From Actinoplanes utahensis (GTDB taxonomy: Bacteria; Actinomycetota; Actinomycetes; Mycobacteriales; Micromonosporaceae): DNA of 64,000 nucleotides. This document shows, piece after piece, positions 33,134 to 41,370 of this stretch. Position 1 is the stretch's first letter, and each line of letters starts with the position of its first letter. The notes under the pieces were generated by a model that was not told the DNA's origin, did no database searches, and saw nothing but the letters and a program-made list of their open reading frames with translations. A program made the position numbers and the translations under genes. Location of the stretch: contig NZ_BOMZ01000001.1 of the NCBI RefSeq assembly GCF_016862455.1, forward strand, positions 1-64,000, in the 5' to 3' direction.

Positions 33134-34171
33134 GTGGGCTCGGACGAGAACGGCCTGAGAGTGGGCCGTTACGTGGACCACCGTACCGCGAAACCGGAGA
33201 CCGGCCCGCCGGGCGTCACGCTGCCGAACATCGCCGATTACTGGCCGGACGCCCCGCACCGGCGGCTGCAGGACGGCGCGGCCTGGCAGGCGTTCCTGCC
33301 GCTGTCGGCGTTCCATTCGGACACGGACGCCGGCCGGCCCACCGACGTCCCGCCGGAGCGCCGCTGGCTGCAACGCCCGGTCGTGCTCACCGGGATGACG
33401 GCCATGCTCGTCGTCGCCGGCACGGTGCTGCTGGCCCGGCCCCTCGCCGACTCCGAGATCCGGCAGCAGGCGGCCGCGACACCGCCCCCGCCACCCGCGA
33501 CCATCCCCCTCGAACCCGCGCCGTCCTCCTCCCCCGCACCGCTTCCGCCCCCGCCGTCGGTCGTCACCCCCAGCCCGCCGCCGACCACCCCACCGCGGAA
33601 GGCGGTGCGCAGCGCCCGTTTCGAGTTCGTCTCCGGCGTCACCGAACTGACCGTCCGCATCGCCGGCACCGGCGACGCCCCCTTCCGGGTCGCCGCGCCG
33701 CTGGACGCCGCCGCCGCCACCTTCGGCGACGGCGTGCTGCGCGTCGACGTGAACCGGGCCGGTTCCGCCCCGAGCACCCTCGAAGTGCTGCTCAGCGACC
33801 GGATCACCTGGCACCTGCGGATCGGCGCGGGGGTGCGGACCCTGAACCTGGACACCACGTCCGGCGCGATCAGCCGCATCGACCTCGACGGCGGCGCGGA
33901 GACCACGAACCTGTCGCTGGGCCGCCCGTCCGGCGTACTCCCGATCCGGATGACCGGCGGCGTCAGCATCTGGCGGATCCGGACCACCTCCCGGATCCCG
34001 GCCCGGGTCACCATCGGCGACGGCGCCGGGAACGTCACCCTGTACGGCGACAGCAGCGGCGGCAAGGGACCCGGCTCGGTCGTCGAGTCCGGTTCCCTGG
34101 GCTTCGGCCCCGGCCTGGCCATCGACGCCTCCGGCGGCCTGGGTTCCCTGGAGGTCACTTCGCGCCGCTGA
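33134..34171 (+). CDS. Unrecognised single-pass membrane protein with Pro-rich linker
   Basis: The protein of about 345 residues has a cytosolic N-terminus (1-95) and one membrane helix (about 98-118). A Pro/Ser/Thr linker follows (about 133-172, PPPPPATIPLEPAPSSSPAP). The external domain of repetitive beta-strands has conserved-looking LRIGAGVRTLNLDTTSGAI and VTIGDGAGNVTLYGD steps, resembling a small beta-solenoid. GTG 33134 follows AAGGAG by five bases; ATG 33116 in the same frame lacks a good site. I do not recognise a named family. It may be a surface or wall-facing protein. Confidence 0.6.
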   Translation: MGSDENGLRVGRYVDHRTAKPETGPPGVTLPNIADYWPDAPHRRLQDGAAWQAFLPLSAFHSDTDAGRPTDVPPERRWLQRPVVLTGMTAMLVVAGTVLLARPLADSEIRQQAAATPPPPPATIPLEPAPSSSPAPLPPPPSVVTPSPPPTTPPRKAVRSARFEFVSGVTELTVRIAGTGDAPFRVAAPLDAAAATFGDGVLRVDVNRAGSAPSTLEVLLSDRITWHLRIGAGVRTLNLDTTSGAISRIDLDGGAETTNLSLGRPSGVLPIRMTGGVSIWRIRTTSRIPARVTIGDGAGNVTLYGDSSGGKGPGSVVESGSLGFGPGLAIDASGGLGSLEVTSRR

Positions 34172-34236
34172 CCGCACCGTCCGTCACCACGCCGGCGTGG
34201 CCTCGTTCGCCGTCGGCGCCGTTGTTCTCGGCGTTC

Positions 34237-34595
34237 ATGAGCCGGAGTGGGAGCCAGGCGGCGGCGTTCTTCACGGAGGTCGCCCGCCGTCAGGTCGTCT
34301 GGTTCGTGCGGAACGACCAGGGCAGCCCGGCCCCGATGACGGACAGCGGGAGCCGGGCGATGCCGTACTGGTCCTCCGCGGCCCGGGCCCGGCGCGCCGT
34401 CACGGTGTGGGGCGGTGACCTGCGCGTCGCCTCCATGACGCTGCGGAGATGGCGCGAGGAGGACCTGCCCCGGCTCGCCGAGGAGGGCCTTCGGGCCGGG
34501 ATCAACTGGACCGGCCGCGCCTCGTCGGCGAGGACTTCACGGTCGCCGAGGTGCTCCGCCGGCTCGATCGAGCCCTTCCGGAGCCGGGCCGGTGA
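34237..34595 (+). pseudogene. Frameshifted DUF2750 gene
   Basis: From ATG 34237 the frame reads SQAAAFFTEVARRQVVWFVRNDQG, then PYWSSAARARR, then EEGLRAGINWTG, the DUF2750 pattern. At about 34511 the frame breaks. The +1 frame continues PRLVGEDFTVAEVLRRLDRA to a stop at 34593-34595, which is the expected family ending. One base appears to be missing in the codon after INWTG. It is either a recent pseudogene or a sequence error. Confidence 0.7.
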
Positions 34596-34655
34596 CGCCC
34601 CTGCCGGCGTCTCCGGACCCGGCCCCGAGTCAGGTCAGGTGGGCCGGCGCAGAGG

Positions 34656-35825
34656 TCACCCGAGCTTCCGGAAGAACGTCCGGATGTCACTGACCAGGAG
34701 TTCGGGCGCCTCCATGGCGAGGAAGTGGCCGCCCTTGCCGAGTTCGGTCCAGTGCACGACGTGGTGGTCACGCTCGGCCCACCGCCGGATCGTGGTGTCG
34801 TGACGGGACACGAGGACACCGGTGGGCACGGTGCCGCGCCCGAAGGCAGCCGGGTCCGGCTCGCCGTCGTCCGGTGAGCTCGCGGAGAACTCCTCGTAAT
34901 AGATCTGGGCGGCGGAGGCGGCGGTGCCCGTCAGCCAGTAGATCGACACGTCGGTGAGGATGCGGTCCCGGTCGATGCTCTCCTCGGGCAGGCCCTCCTC
35001 CGGATCGGTGAGCTCCTTGAACTTCTCGATGATCCAGGCGAGCTGGCCGACCGGGGAGTCGGTGAGGGCGTACCCGACGGTCTGCGGACGTTTGGCGTTG
35101 CACTGCAGATAGCCGTCGTTGAAGTTCTGCATGCGCTGCCAGCGCGACTGTTCGGCGTCGCTGAGGCCGTCCATCTCCCCGTCGGCTCCGACCGGGAAGG
35201 TGACCAGCGCGGTGAGGTGGACACCGGTGGCCCGTTCCGGGTCCCGCCGGCCCACCCGGGCGCCGATCCAGGCGCCCCAGTCGTAGCCGTGTACGCCGTA
35301 CCGGTCGTACCCCAGCCGGTCCATCAGCGAGGCCAGGATCCCGGCCATCCGGTCCGCGTTCATGCCCGGCCCCGCCAGTGGGGTGGAGAACCCGAACCCC
35401 GGCAGCGACGGGATCACCAGGTGGAACGCGTCGGCGGGGTCGCCGCCGTGGCCACGCGGATCGGACAGGGGCCCGATGACGTCGAGGAAGTCCGCCACGC
35501 CGCCGGGCCAGCCGTGCAGCAGGAGCAACGGCGTCGCGTCCGGCTCGGGCGAGGGCACGTGCATCAGGTGCAGGTTCTGCCCGTCGATGGTGGTCAGGTG
35601 CTGTGGGTACGCGTTGAGCGCCGCCTCCTGAGCCCGCCAGTCGTACCCGGTGCGCCAGTGGTCGGCGACCTCCCGCAGGTACTCGACGGGAACTCCGCGG
35701 CTCCAGCCGACCCCGGGCAGTTCGTGCGGCCACCGGGTGTCGGCAAGGCGGGCCTTCAGGTCGTCGAGCTGCGACTGCGGGATGTCGATACGGAACGGGC
35801 GGAGGCCGGGTCGGCTGTTCGTCAT
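34656..35825 (-). CDS. Epoxide hydrolase (EHN domain, alpha/beta fold)
   Basis: This protein of about 389 residues has an EHN N-terminal domain ([23 protein letters not shown]) followed by an alpha/beta hydrolase. Features are the oxyanion motif LLLHGWPGG, the nucleophile elbow [12 protein letters not shown] (D182), and the catalytic histidine in [13 protein letters not shown]. It would open epoxides to diols, as microsomal-type epoxide hydrolases do; the natural substrate is unknown. An in-frame GTG at 35834 is an alternative start. It is a single gene. Confidence 0.9.
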   Translation of the reverse strand: MTNSRPGLRPFRIDIPQSQLDDLKARLADTRWPHELPGVGWSRGVPVEYLREVADHWRTGYDWRAQEAALNAYPQHLTTIDGQNLHLMHVPSPEPDATPLLLLHGWPGGVADFLDVIGPLSDPRGHGGDPADAFHLVIPSLPGFGFSTPLAGPGMNADRMAGILASLMDRLGYDRYGVHGYDWGAWIGARVGRRDPERATGVHLTALVTFPVGADGEMDGLSDAEQSRWQRMQNFNDGYLQCNAKRPQTVGYALTDSPVGQLAWIIEKFKELTDPEEGLPEESIDRDRILTDVSIYWLTGTAASAAQIYYEEFSASSPDDGEPDPAAFGRGTVPTGVLVSRHDTTIRRWAERDHHVVHWTELGKGGHFLAMEAPELLVSDIRTFFRKLG

Positions 35826-35887
35826 GCGGGCCACGCTAGGAAACGATCAGGACACCTCCTGTCCTGAATCGCCTACGGCGGCCGCCT

Positions 35888-36033
35888 GCTTCCGGTCCGC
35901 GGCACTTCTCTCACACCATGCCTCGGTACGGGCCACGCAAGCGTCCCGTGCCTCGCGGCGGCAACGGCAGGCGTCCCCTTCCGACCGTCCCCCGGCTGCG
36001 GGCCATGCATGCCCGCCCCGGTCACCCCCGGCT
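35888..36033 (-). repeat. Dispersed intergenic repeat, copy B
   Basis: This is the inverted counterpart of 7532-7680. On the minus strand it begins AGCCGGGGGTGACCGG, whose TGA ends the truncated MOSC frame (SRG-stop), and runs to GCGGACCGGAAGC. The frame MHGPQPGDG to GTPAVAAARHGT is shared with copy A. Confidence 0.8.
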
Positions 36034-36366
36034 GGTGGTGGGGGCGACCAGGAGGTTGCCGATGTCGAAGCGTTCGGGGCCGGCGTAAGCCCGCGGTCGG
36101 GCGGCGTCCCCGGCTCGCTGGCGGATGAGTTCGGCGGCGCCGACGGTGTTCCGCGGGTGGCCGGCCACCCGCGGAACACCGTCGGCGCCGGTGCTTGCCG
36201 GCAGGGTGAGCAGCCCGGGCCGGGTGCGCCCGGTCAGCGGGCCGCGCGGGCCTCGGACGTGCACGAGACGGTCACCGTACAGGCCGTCGGTGGTGACGAC
36301 TGCTTGCTGGAGCCGCTCCCCGGCCAGGGACTTGACCGGGTAGCGCCACAGCGCCGCGACGTGCAT
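36022..36366 (-). pseudogene. MOSC-domain gene truncated by repeat copy B
   Basis: The 114-residue frame starts MHVAALWRYPVKSLAGERLQ and continues through GRTRPGLLTLPASTGADG and ERFDIGNLLVA, the N-terminal beta-barrel of MOSC proteins. Those proteins are normally over 200 residues and bind a molybdenum cofactor sulfide through a cysteine further along. The cysteine-bearing part is missing: the frame enters repeat copy B and stops within its first codons. I found no C-terminal remainder on the other side. The gene also contains the long palindrome at 36135-36190. Confidence 0.75.
36135..36190. repeat. 56-bp perfect palindrome with no spacer
   Basis: The left arm at 36135-36162 starts CGGCGCCGACGG and ends GGGTGGCC. 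The right arm at 36163-36190 starts GGCCACCC and ends CGTCGGCGCCG. All 28 positions pair. It lies within the MOSC remnant and encodes the segment DGVPRVAGHPRNTVGA on the minus strand. Confidence 0.95.
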
Positions 36367-36395
36367 GAGGACTCCTGCCGGTCGGGCCGCTGTGC

Positions 36396-36896
36396 TCAGC
36401 GCAGCGGCAGGACGCTGTCGCGTTCAGACGCGGGGCGGGCGCCGTGGATGCGCCTCTCGTTGACGTCGATGCGGACGTCGTTGATGCCGGCCTCGCGTCG
36501 GCTCATGTATCCGGCAGCGTCGAACTCCCAGTTCTCGTTGCCGTAACTACGCCACCACTGCCCTGTCTCGTCGCGCCACTCGTACTGGAAGCGGACGGCG
36601 ATCCGGTCGGCGGTGAAGGCCCACAGGCTCTTACGCAGGGCATAGTCGCGCTCGCGGGCCCATTTGCCGGTGAGGAACGAGACGATCTCCTCGCGGCCGG
36701 TGAGGAACTCGTCGCGGTTGCGCCACTGCGAGTCCGGTGTGTAAGCGGCGGCGACGCGCTCGGGATCGCGGCTGTTCCAGGCGTCTTCAGCGGCCTGGAC
36801 CTTGGCCCGTGCCCCGGCCTCGTCGAAGGGCGGCAGCGGCGCACGAGGGGTTACGGCAGCCGGTCCGAGGGCTGCTGCTGTCGTGGTCTCGGTCAT
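36396..36896 (-). CDS. DUF1348 NTF2/SnoaL-like protein
   Basis: This 166-residue protein has an NTF2-like fold with DUF1348 marks: [54 protein letters not shown] and [10 protein letters not shown]. The family has no firm function. Its ATG overlaps the stop of the carboxymuconolactone-decarboxylase-like gene, so the two are co-translated. Confidence 0.85.
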   Translation of the reverse strand: MTETTTAAALGPAAVTPRAPLPPFDEAGARAKVQAAEDAWNSRDPERVAAAYTPDSQWRNRDEFLTGREEIVSFLTGKWARERDYALRKSLWAFTADRIAVRFQYEWRDETGQWWRSYGNENWEFDAAGYMSRREAGINDVRIDVNERRIHGARPASERDSVLPLR

Positions 36897-37429
36897 GCGG
36901 TCACGACCGGAAAGTCGATGTCGACGGCGGCGGCCTTGTTGAAGTAGTTGGTCAGCACGTTGAGGCCGACGTGACCGATGACCTCGGCGATCTCCTCGTC
37001 GCCGGCTCCCGCGGCGCGCACGGCGGCCAGGTCGTCGGCGCTGACGCTGCCGCGTGTGGTGTTGACGGCGACCGCGAAGGTGAGCAGCGCGGCGATCTTC
37101 GGGTCGTCGTTGTCGCCTTCGCGGGCGGCGGCGATGTCGTCGGCGGACAGTGCGGCGGCGTGTTCGGCGAGGTAGGAGTGCGCCGAGAGGCAGTAGTCGC
37201 AGGCGTTGCCCTGGGCCACGGCCAGCGCGAGGCGCTCGCGGGTGGCGGCCTTGAGCGTTCCCTTGCTCAGCGCTGCGGACAGGGCGAGGTAGCCCTCGAG
37301 CAGGGCGGGGGCGTTGGCCATCGCCTTGGTCATGTTCGGGACGACGCCGAGGCCGCGCTGGACGGCGGCGAGCAGGTCGGCGGTCTTGCCGGTGGCGGTG
37401 GCCGGGTCGATCAGGGGCAGGGTGCCCAT
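36893..37429 (-). CDS. CMD/AhpD-like peroxidase-fold protein
   Basis: This 178-residue carboxymuconolactone-decarboxylase-family protein has the redox motif in [15 protein letters not shown], typical of AhpD-like alkylhydroperoxidases, plus [17 protein letters not shown] and the ending LTNYFNK. It probably reduces peroxides or acts on a thiol partner. It is first in an operon with the DUF1348 gene and divergent from the CGNR regulator, which likely controls it. A paralogue with the same layout is encoded at 61159-61707. Confidence 0.88.
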   Translation of the reverse strand: MGTLPLIDPATATGKTADLLAAVQRGLGVVPNMTKAMANAPALLEGYLALSAALSKGTLKAATRERLALAVAQGNACDYCLSAHSYLAEHAAALSADDIAAAREGDNDDPKIAALLTFAVAVNTTRGSVSADDLAAVRAAGAGDEEIAEVIGHVGLNVLTNYFNKAAAVDIDFPVVTA

Positions 37430-37457
37430 GTGGTGCTCCTCAAAGCGAAGGCAACAT

Positions 37458-37542
37458 GTTCTAACGCCGACGGCGTGTCGCTGCCGTTAGAAGTTGTAGC
37501 AGACGAGTTCTCACGCCGGCAAGCCGGTGTTACCGTTAGAAC
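37458..37542. promoter_or_regulatory. Two tandem inverted-repeat operator modules
   Basis: Module 1 is GTTCTAACG (37458-37466), 18 bases, then CGTTAGAA (37485-37492). Module 2 is GTTCTCACG (37507-37515), 18 bases, then CGTTAGAAC (37534-37542), ending directly before the CGNR ATG. The equal 18-base spacing and 49-base period are striking. They sit between the divergent CMD operon and the CGNR gene, so I infer autoregulation by the CGNR protein. Confidence 0.8.
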
Positions 37543-38169
37543 ATGGATGAGGGACACGTCGACAACGTGCCGACGGTGCTCGTGCTGCCGACCGAACCCC
37601 GGCCGGTCCGCTTGATGAACACCATCTGGGCCGACCGCCACGGCGTCCACGAGGCACTCACCACCCCCGCCGACCTGGCGCAATGGCTGACGGCGACAGG
37701 GCTCACCCACGCCGAGCCGGTGGTGACGGCCACCGACCTGCACACCGCGATCACCCTGCGCGACGCCCTGCGACGCCTGGCCGCCCTGAAGACTCGGGAC
37801 ACCCGGCCCACGGCCCGCTCCCCGATACGCGACGTCGGCGCCGCCGTCCACGTGGTCAACGAAACGGCAGCCGCCGGCCCCTGCCGTGACACCCTGGACG
37901 TCCTCGGTGACCAGCTACGCCTACGCCCCACCGCGCCCACCGCGGACCCGACCGTCGCCCTGGCCACCGTGGCCGCCGAAGCCATCACCCTGCTCACCGC
38001 ACCCGACGCCGTCCTGAACGCCTGCCACGCCCCCGGCTGCGTCCTCTACTTCGCCAAGGACCACCCACGACGCGAATGGTGCTCCACCGCCTGCGGCAAC
38101 CGAGCCAGAGCCGCCCGCCACTACCGCCGCCACCGCCCCACGTCCGACTCCCCCACCGAAGCCCCCTGA
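37543..38169 (+). CDS. CGNR zinc-finger transcription factor (ABATE domain)
   Basis: This 208-residue protein has an N-terminal ABATE-type domain and the C-terminal CGNR motif CHAPGCVLYFAKDHPRREWC followed by STACGNRARAARHYRRH. The cysteines form a treble-clef-like zinc site for DNA binding. Members are thought to be stress-linked regulators. It is divergent from the CMD/DUF1348 operon across the paired operator modules, and its ATG follows the last half-site with no space for a Shine-Dalgarno site, suggesting a leaderless or tightly blocked transcript. Confidence 0.88.
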   Translation: MDEGHVDNVPTVLVLPTEPRPVRLMNTIWADRHGVHEALTTPADLAQWLTATGLTHAEPVVTATDLHTAITLRDALRRLAALKTRDTRPTARSPIRDVGAAVHVVNETAAAGPCRDTLDVLGDQLRLRPTAPTADPTVALATVAAEAITLLTAPDAVLNACHAPGCVLYFAKDHPRREWCSTACGNRARAARHYRRHRPTSDSPTEAP

Positions 38170-38361
38170 CACCCGAACCCGCACGTCGACCGCCGCACTG
38201 ACATTCGACTGGCGCACTCGCTGACAGTTGGCCGGCCCAGAACAACCCCGAGACAGCCCGCACCACCAGCCGGACGGAACCGCAACGGGGCCGGAACCGC
38301 TGGCGACGTAGGCGCGCTCGGTGCGGTGCGGATGGTGGCGGGGTCGGGGTGTGCCCGCTCC

Positions 38362-40056
38362 TCAGCGATCGGAAGCGGCCACGAGGTTCCCCGTCAGCAG
38401 CGCGGCGATGCGGCGGCGGATGATCAGGCGTTGTGTGGGGGTGAGTTCCGGGAAGGGCCGGGTCGCGGCGTGCAGGGCGTGCTGCCGGGCCGGTTCGGTA
38501 CGGCAGACGGCCGCCACGTCGACCATCATGCAGCCGTGACGGTATCCGTCGTACACCGTCTCAATGATCTTCATCGCCGTTGCCGTCAGACGCGCGTGCA
38601 GGGCGTCGTCGACCGCCGACACGGCGAGGGCGGTGAACACCGGGACCAGTTCGTCCGGTTCGGCGTCGGCCAGGGCCGGCAGCGTCGCGGCGATCTCGAT
38701 CTGGTCGTCGTCGAGGAAGGGCGCGAGGGCCCGTACCAGGATGGTCCGCTGGGAGGGCGGTTCCAGGCGGTCGACGATGCCGAGCGCCGCGTCACGGTGG
38801 CCGCGATCGAGTTCGTGCGCCAGGGTGACCAGTCCGACCGCGTCGCCGAAGGGCAGCGCGAAGGCGTACGGGATCAAAGCCCGATATTGATCCTCCCGCA
38901 GCAGATCCTCGGTGGGCAGCAGGCGCCTCGGCTCGCTGACGCCGTCGTACTGTTCGTCCCGGAGCGGGCCGGTGAACCGCGGTAACGAGCGGATCGACAG
39001 GATGCCGGTCATCCGCTCGACGACCCGGTCCTGGACGTCGGCCCGGCGAGGGCCGGAGAGGTACGGCAGACACAGGGCCGCGGCGTCGAGCCAGGTGTCC
39101 GGGTACGGGCTGGTCTCGCAGACCCGCAGCACCCACTCGACCTGGTCCTCGTCGAGCAACGGCACCAAGGGCCGCAGCATCTCGCCCACCAGAACTTTCA
39201 CGGGTGGCGGAAGGAGGATCCTCAGCAGTTCGCCGCGATCGGCCGGTGCGAGGGCCCGCGCCAGTGTGACGATGCCCCGGCCGGTCCCGCGACCGTGCCG
39301 CAGCGCTTCCACGGCGGCGGGGGCGACCTCCGGCAGTACGGCGGTCAACGCCGGCAACACCTCGGCGCGAGCATCGCTGTTCAGGGCCGCCGCCATCGGC
39401 AGCAGCCGCCGGGCCTCGTCCGGGCTCAGATGGGGGATCCAGTCATTCTCGAGCAGGCGAGCCAGCGTCCAGTCGTCGGAGTGGACCGTACGGGCGAGGG
39501 CCAGGGCCGCCGAACGGATCTCGGCCGGCAGCACCGGCGCCCAGATCCGGAGGTCCTGGACAGCTCGTTCCGGGTCGTCGCCGGCGAGCAGCAGCCGCCC
39601 GATCCGGCTCGCCTGCCCGGTGGAGAGCAGGGGCCGCAGGGTCGTCAGGGAGCCGGCGTCACGCCGACCGGCCTCGACCTCGGCGAGCAACCCCTCGATC
39701 AGGTCCTCCTGCTGCCGGCGGGAGAGCCGGGGCGCGAGCACGATCAGCGGGCCGGACCGGGAGAGGGCGGCGAGGTGCCCGGTATCCAGGTCGGACAGCA
39801 GGCCCGGCTGGAAGATGGCGGCGAGGTGCCCGATGTCCAGGTAGGGCAGCAGCGCCTCGATCAGGATCTGCTGGAGATGCTCGTCGGGCAGCTCGACGGC
39901 GAGGTTCCGGATCCGGTCCCGTTGCCCGGCGCCGAGATGAGGCACCAGGTCGGCGATCGCGTGGACGCGATCCGCCGGCCGCTGCTCGGCCAGGGCCGAG
40001 GCGAGCAGGGTGTCCACGGTGATCGGAACGGAGCGCGGCAGCACGACGATGATCAT
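38362..40056 (-). CDS. Unrecognised alpha-helical repeat protein
   Basis: This 564-residue protein is built almost wholly from amphipathic helices with leucine spacing. Many helical pairs have a similar ending, for example LPDEHLQQILIEALLPYLDIG, LSPDEARRLLPMAAAL and LLDEDQVEWVLRVCE. This suggests a HEAT-like alpha-solenoid scaffold. It has no signal peptide, membrane helix or catalytic motif that I can see. It is a single gene with no informative neighbours. Its function is unknown. Confidence 0.6.
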   Translation of the reverse strand: MIIVVLPRSVPITVDTLLASALAEQRPADRVHAIADLVPHLGAGQRDRIRNLAVELPDEHLQQILIEALLPYLDIGHLAAIFQPGLLSDLDTGHLAALSRSGPLIVLAPRLSRRQQEDLIEGLLAEVEAGRRDAGSLTTLRPLLSTGQASRIGRLLLAGDDPERAVQDLRIWAPVLPAEIRSAALALARTVHSDDWTLARLLENDWIPHLSPDEARRLLPMAAALNSDARAEVLPALTAVLPEVAPAAVEALRHGRGTGRGIVTLARALAPADRGELLRILLPPPVKVLVGEMLRPLVPLLDEDQVEWVLRVCETSPYPDTWLDAAALCLPYLSGPRRADVQDRVVERMTGILSIRSLPRFTGPLRDEQYDGVSEPRRLLPTEDLLREDQYRALIPYAFALPFGDAVGLVTLAHELDRGHRDAALGIVDRLEPPSQRTILVRALAPFLDDDQIEIAATLPALADAEPDELVPVFTALAVSAVDDALHARLTATAMKIIETVYDGYRHGCMMVDVAAVCRTEPARQHALHAATRPFPELTPTQRLIIRRRIAALLTGNLVAASDR

Positions 40057-40092
40057 GCCGGGTCTCGGCCCGCGCTCCGCAGCCGGACGCCG

Positions 40093-40239
40093 TCAGCTCG
40101 ACGCCGCCACGTGGTGACCCAGCGCGGGTGAGATCTCAGCGAGCGAGTCGATCACCGCGGTTCCGGCGTGGCCGTCGATGGCGGCGAGGACGTCCAGGCC
40201 GCGTCGGCGCCGGTCGAGGTTGGCGGCGCTGGTGAGCAT
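40093..40239 (-). pseudogene. Possible N-terminal fragment of a CMD-family protein
   Basis: The frame RRRRGLDVLAAIDGHAGTAV then IDSLAEISPALGHHVAA resembles the start of carboxymuconolactone-decarboxylase-like proteins (RGL...IDG.AG..VI.SLA.IAP.LG). The domain then stops after about 48 residues, well short of the redox centre. Upstream residues in the frame look unrelated. I treat it as a remnant; the match is weak. Confidence 0.35.
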
Positions 40240-40377
40240 CCGGGTCAGGAACACCAGGTCCAACGCAAACGGGAAGGGGAACGCCGGGTCCGCCCGCACC
40301 ATGATCGCCCGATACGACCGGCACGGGAACCACCGAGGCCAGTAACGTTACGAAGCCAGAAGCCTACGCTCCGTGAT

Positions 40378-40983
40378 ATGACCTCGAGAACATTGCTGCG
40401 CGGAGCCGTCGGCGTGCTGATGGCGCTGTCCTTGCCGATGACCATGGAACCCGGCCGGCCCGCGGCCGCATCGGTCCACGGGCCGCACGAACCCCCGCCC
40501 GACGACCCCTTCCCCCGCCAGGTGGAGATCAGCTTCCACATGACGGAGAACACCCGGGAGCTCCGGCGCACCGACGAGGTGACGTTCACGGCGACGAAAC
40601 GGGAGCCCTGCACCCCCGGCGGCCAGTGCGACTACGTGATCGACGAGGACAGCGCCACGGTGGCCCTGGAGTACGACGACCTCAAGTTCGGCTGTCAGGG
40701 CACGGCCTCCGCGCCGCCGTTCAGCTGGGTGCGGGGCAGGGTCGGCTTCGACATGCAGGAGGACGACGGCTCCCATCTGTTCGACTTCACGATCGAACTC
40801 GACTACGCCACCACCCGTTACCGTTGCGATGACGGCACCTCGGGCGGCGACGGCGGCAACTCCAGCAACGGTTCCACCGATGCCGGTACTCCCTGGACGC
40901 CGGGGCAGGAGGAGAGCCTCGCCGTGCCGGTCAGCTCGTTCCCGGACGGCACCGGATACGCCGACGTCCGCTATCGGTATTGA
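40378..40983 (+). CDS. Secreted protein of unknown function
   Basis: This 201-residue protein has a signal peptide (residues 1-31, ending PAAAS). The mature part is acidic and beta-rich with four cysteines (EPCTPGGQCDY, KFGCQG, RYRCDDG), probably two disulfides. A Gly/Ser/Asn low-complexity stretch (GTSGGDGGNSSNGSTDAG) precedes a final strand. I do not recognise a family. It is a single gene ending in a hairpin. Confidence 0.65.
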   Translation: MTSRTLLRGAVGVLMALSLPMTMEPGRPAAASVHGPHEPPPDDPFPRQVEISFHMTENTRELRRTDEVTFTATKREPCTPGGQCDYVIDEDSATVALEYDDLKFGCQGTASAPPFSWVRGRVGFDMQEDDGSHLFDFTIELDYATTRYRCDDGTSGGDGGNSSNGSTDAGTPWTPGQEESLAVPVSSFPDGTGYADVRYRY

Positions 40984-40991
40984 GCGCCGGC

Positions 40992-41036
40992 CCCGGCCCG
41001 CGCCGCCGAACACGACGCGGGCCGGGAGACGGCGGC
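40992..41036 (+). terminator. Hairpin after the secreted protein gene
   Basis: CCCGGCCCGCG and CGCGGGCCGGG pair perfectly across a 23-base loop, directly after the stop codon at 40983. Confidence 0.55.
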
Positions 41037-41310
41037 GGCCGGCCTTAGACCGCGACGCCGGCGGTCGACACGATCGCGTCGACGGCGGCGACCCGGGGGC
41101 CGCCGAGGATGTCGTGGATCAGGTGCACGGAGGCGTCGGTGATGCCGCAGTACTCCGCGACGCCCACGCGCAGTTGCACGTCGATGGCCCTGTCGAGGCC
41201 GTGGGCGGCCGGGCCCGCCGCCCGGCTCGAGCGTTTCCAGGGCCGGACCGAGCCACGGAAGTACCCGGCCGCCACGACGCTGCGGGTCCGCGGCTCGACC
41301 GGGCCGGTCC
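41037..41310. other. Unassigned stretch downstream of the phosphatase gene
   Basis: A minus-strand frame here ends with LDRAIDVQLRVGVAEYCGIT then DASVHLIHDILGG, which looks protein-like but belongs to no family I know and lacks a clear start. It may be a gene remnant. Nothing else is visible. Confidence 0.3.
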
Positions 41311-41370
41311 CCGCCGACCTGGCCGCCGACCTTACCGCCAACCTCCCCGCCGACCTCTCCGCCGACCTCA
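41311..41370. repeat. Five 12-bp tandem repeats at the phosphatase stop
   Basis: The unit CCGCCGACCTNN is repeated five times with changes mainly in the last two bases. The last unit contains the phosphatase stop codon. On the minus strand, read-through would give a run of Gly-Gly-x-Val type residues. Confidence 0.8.
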
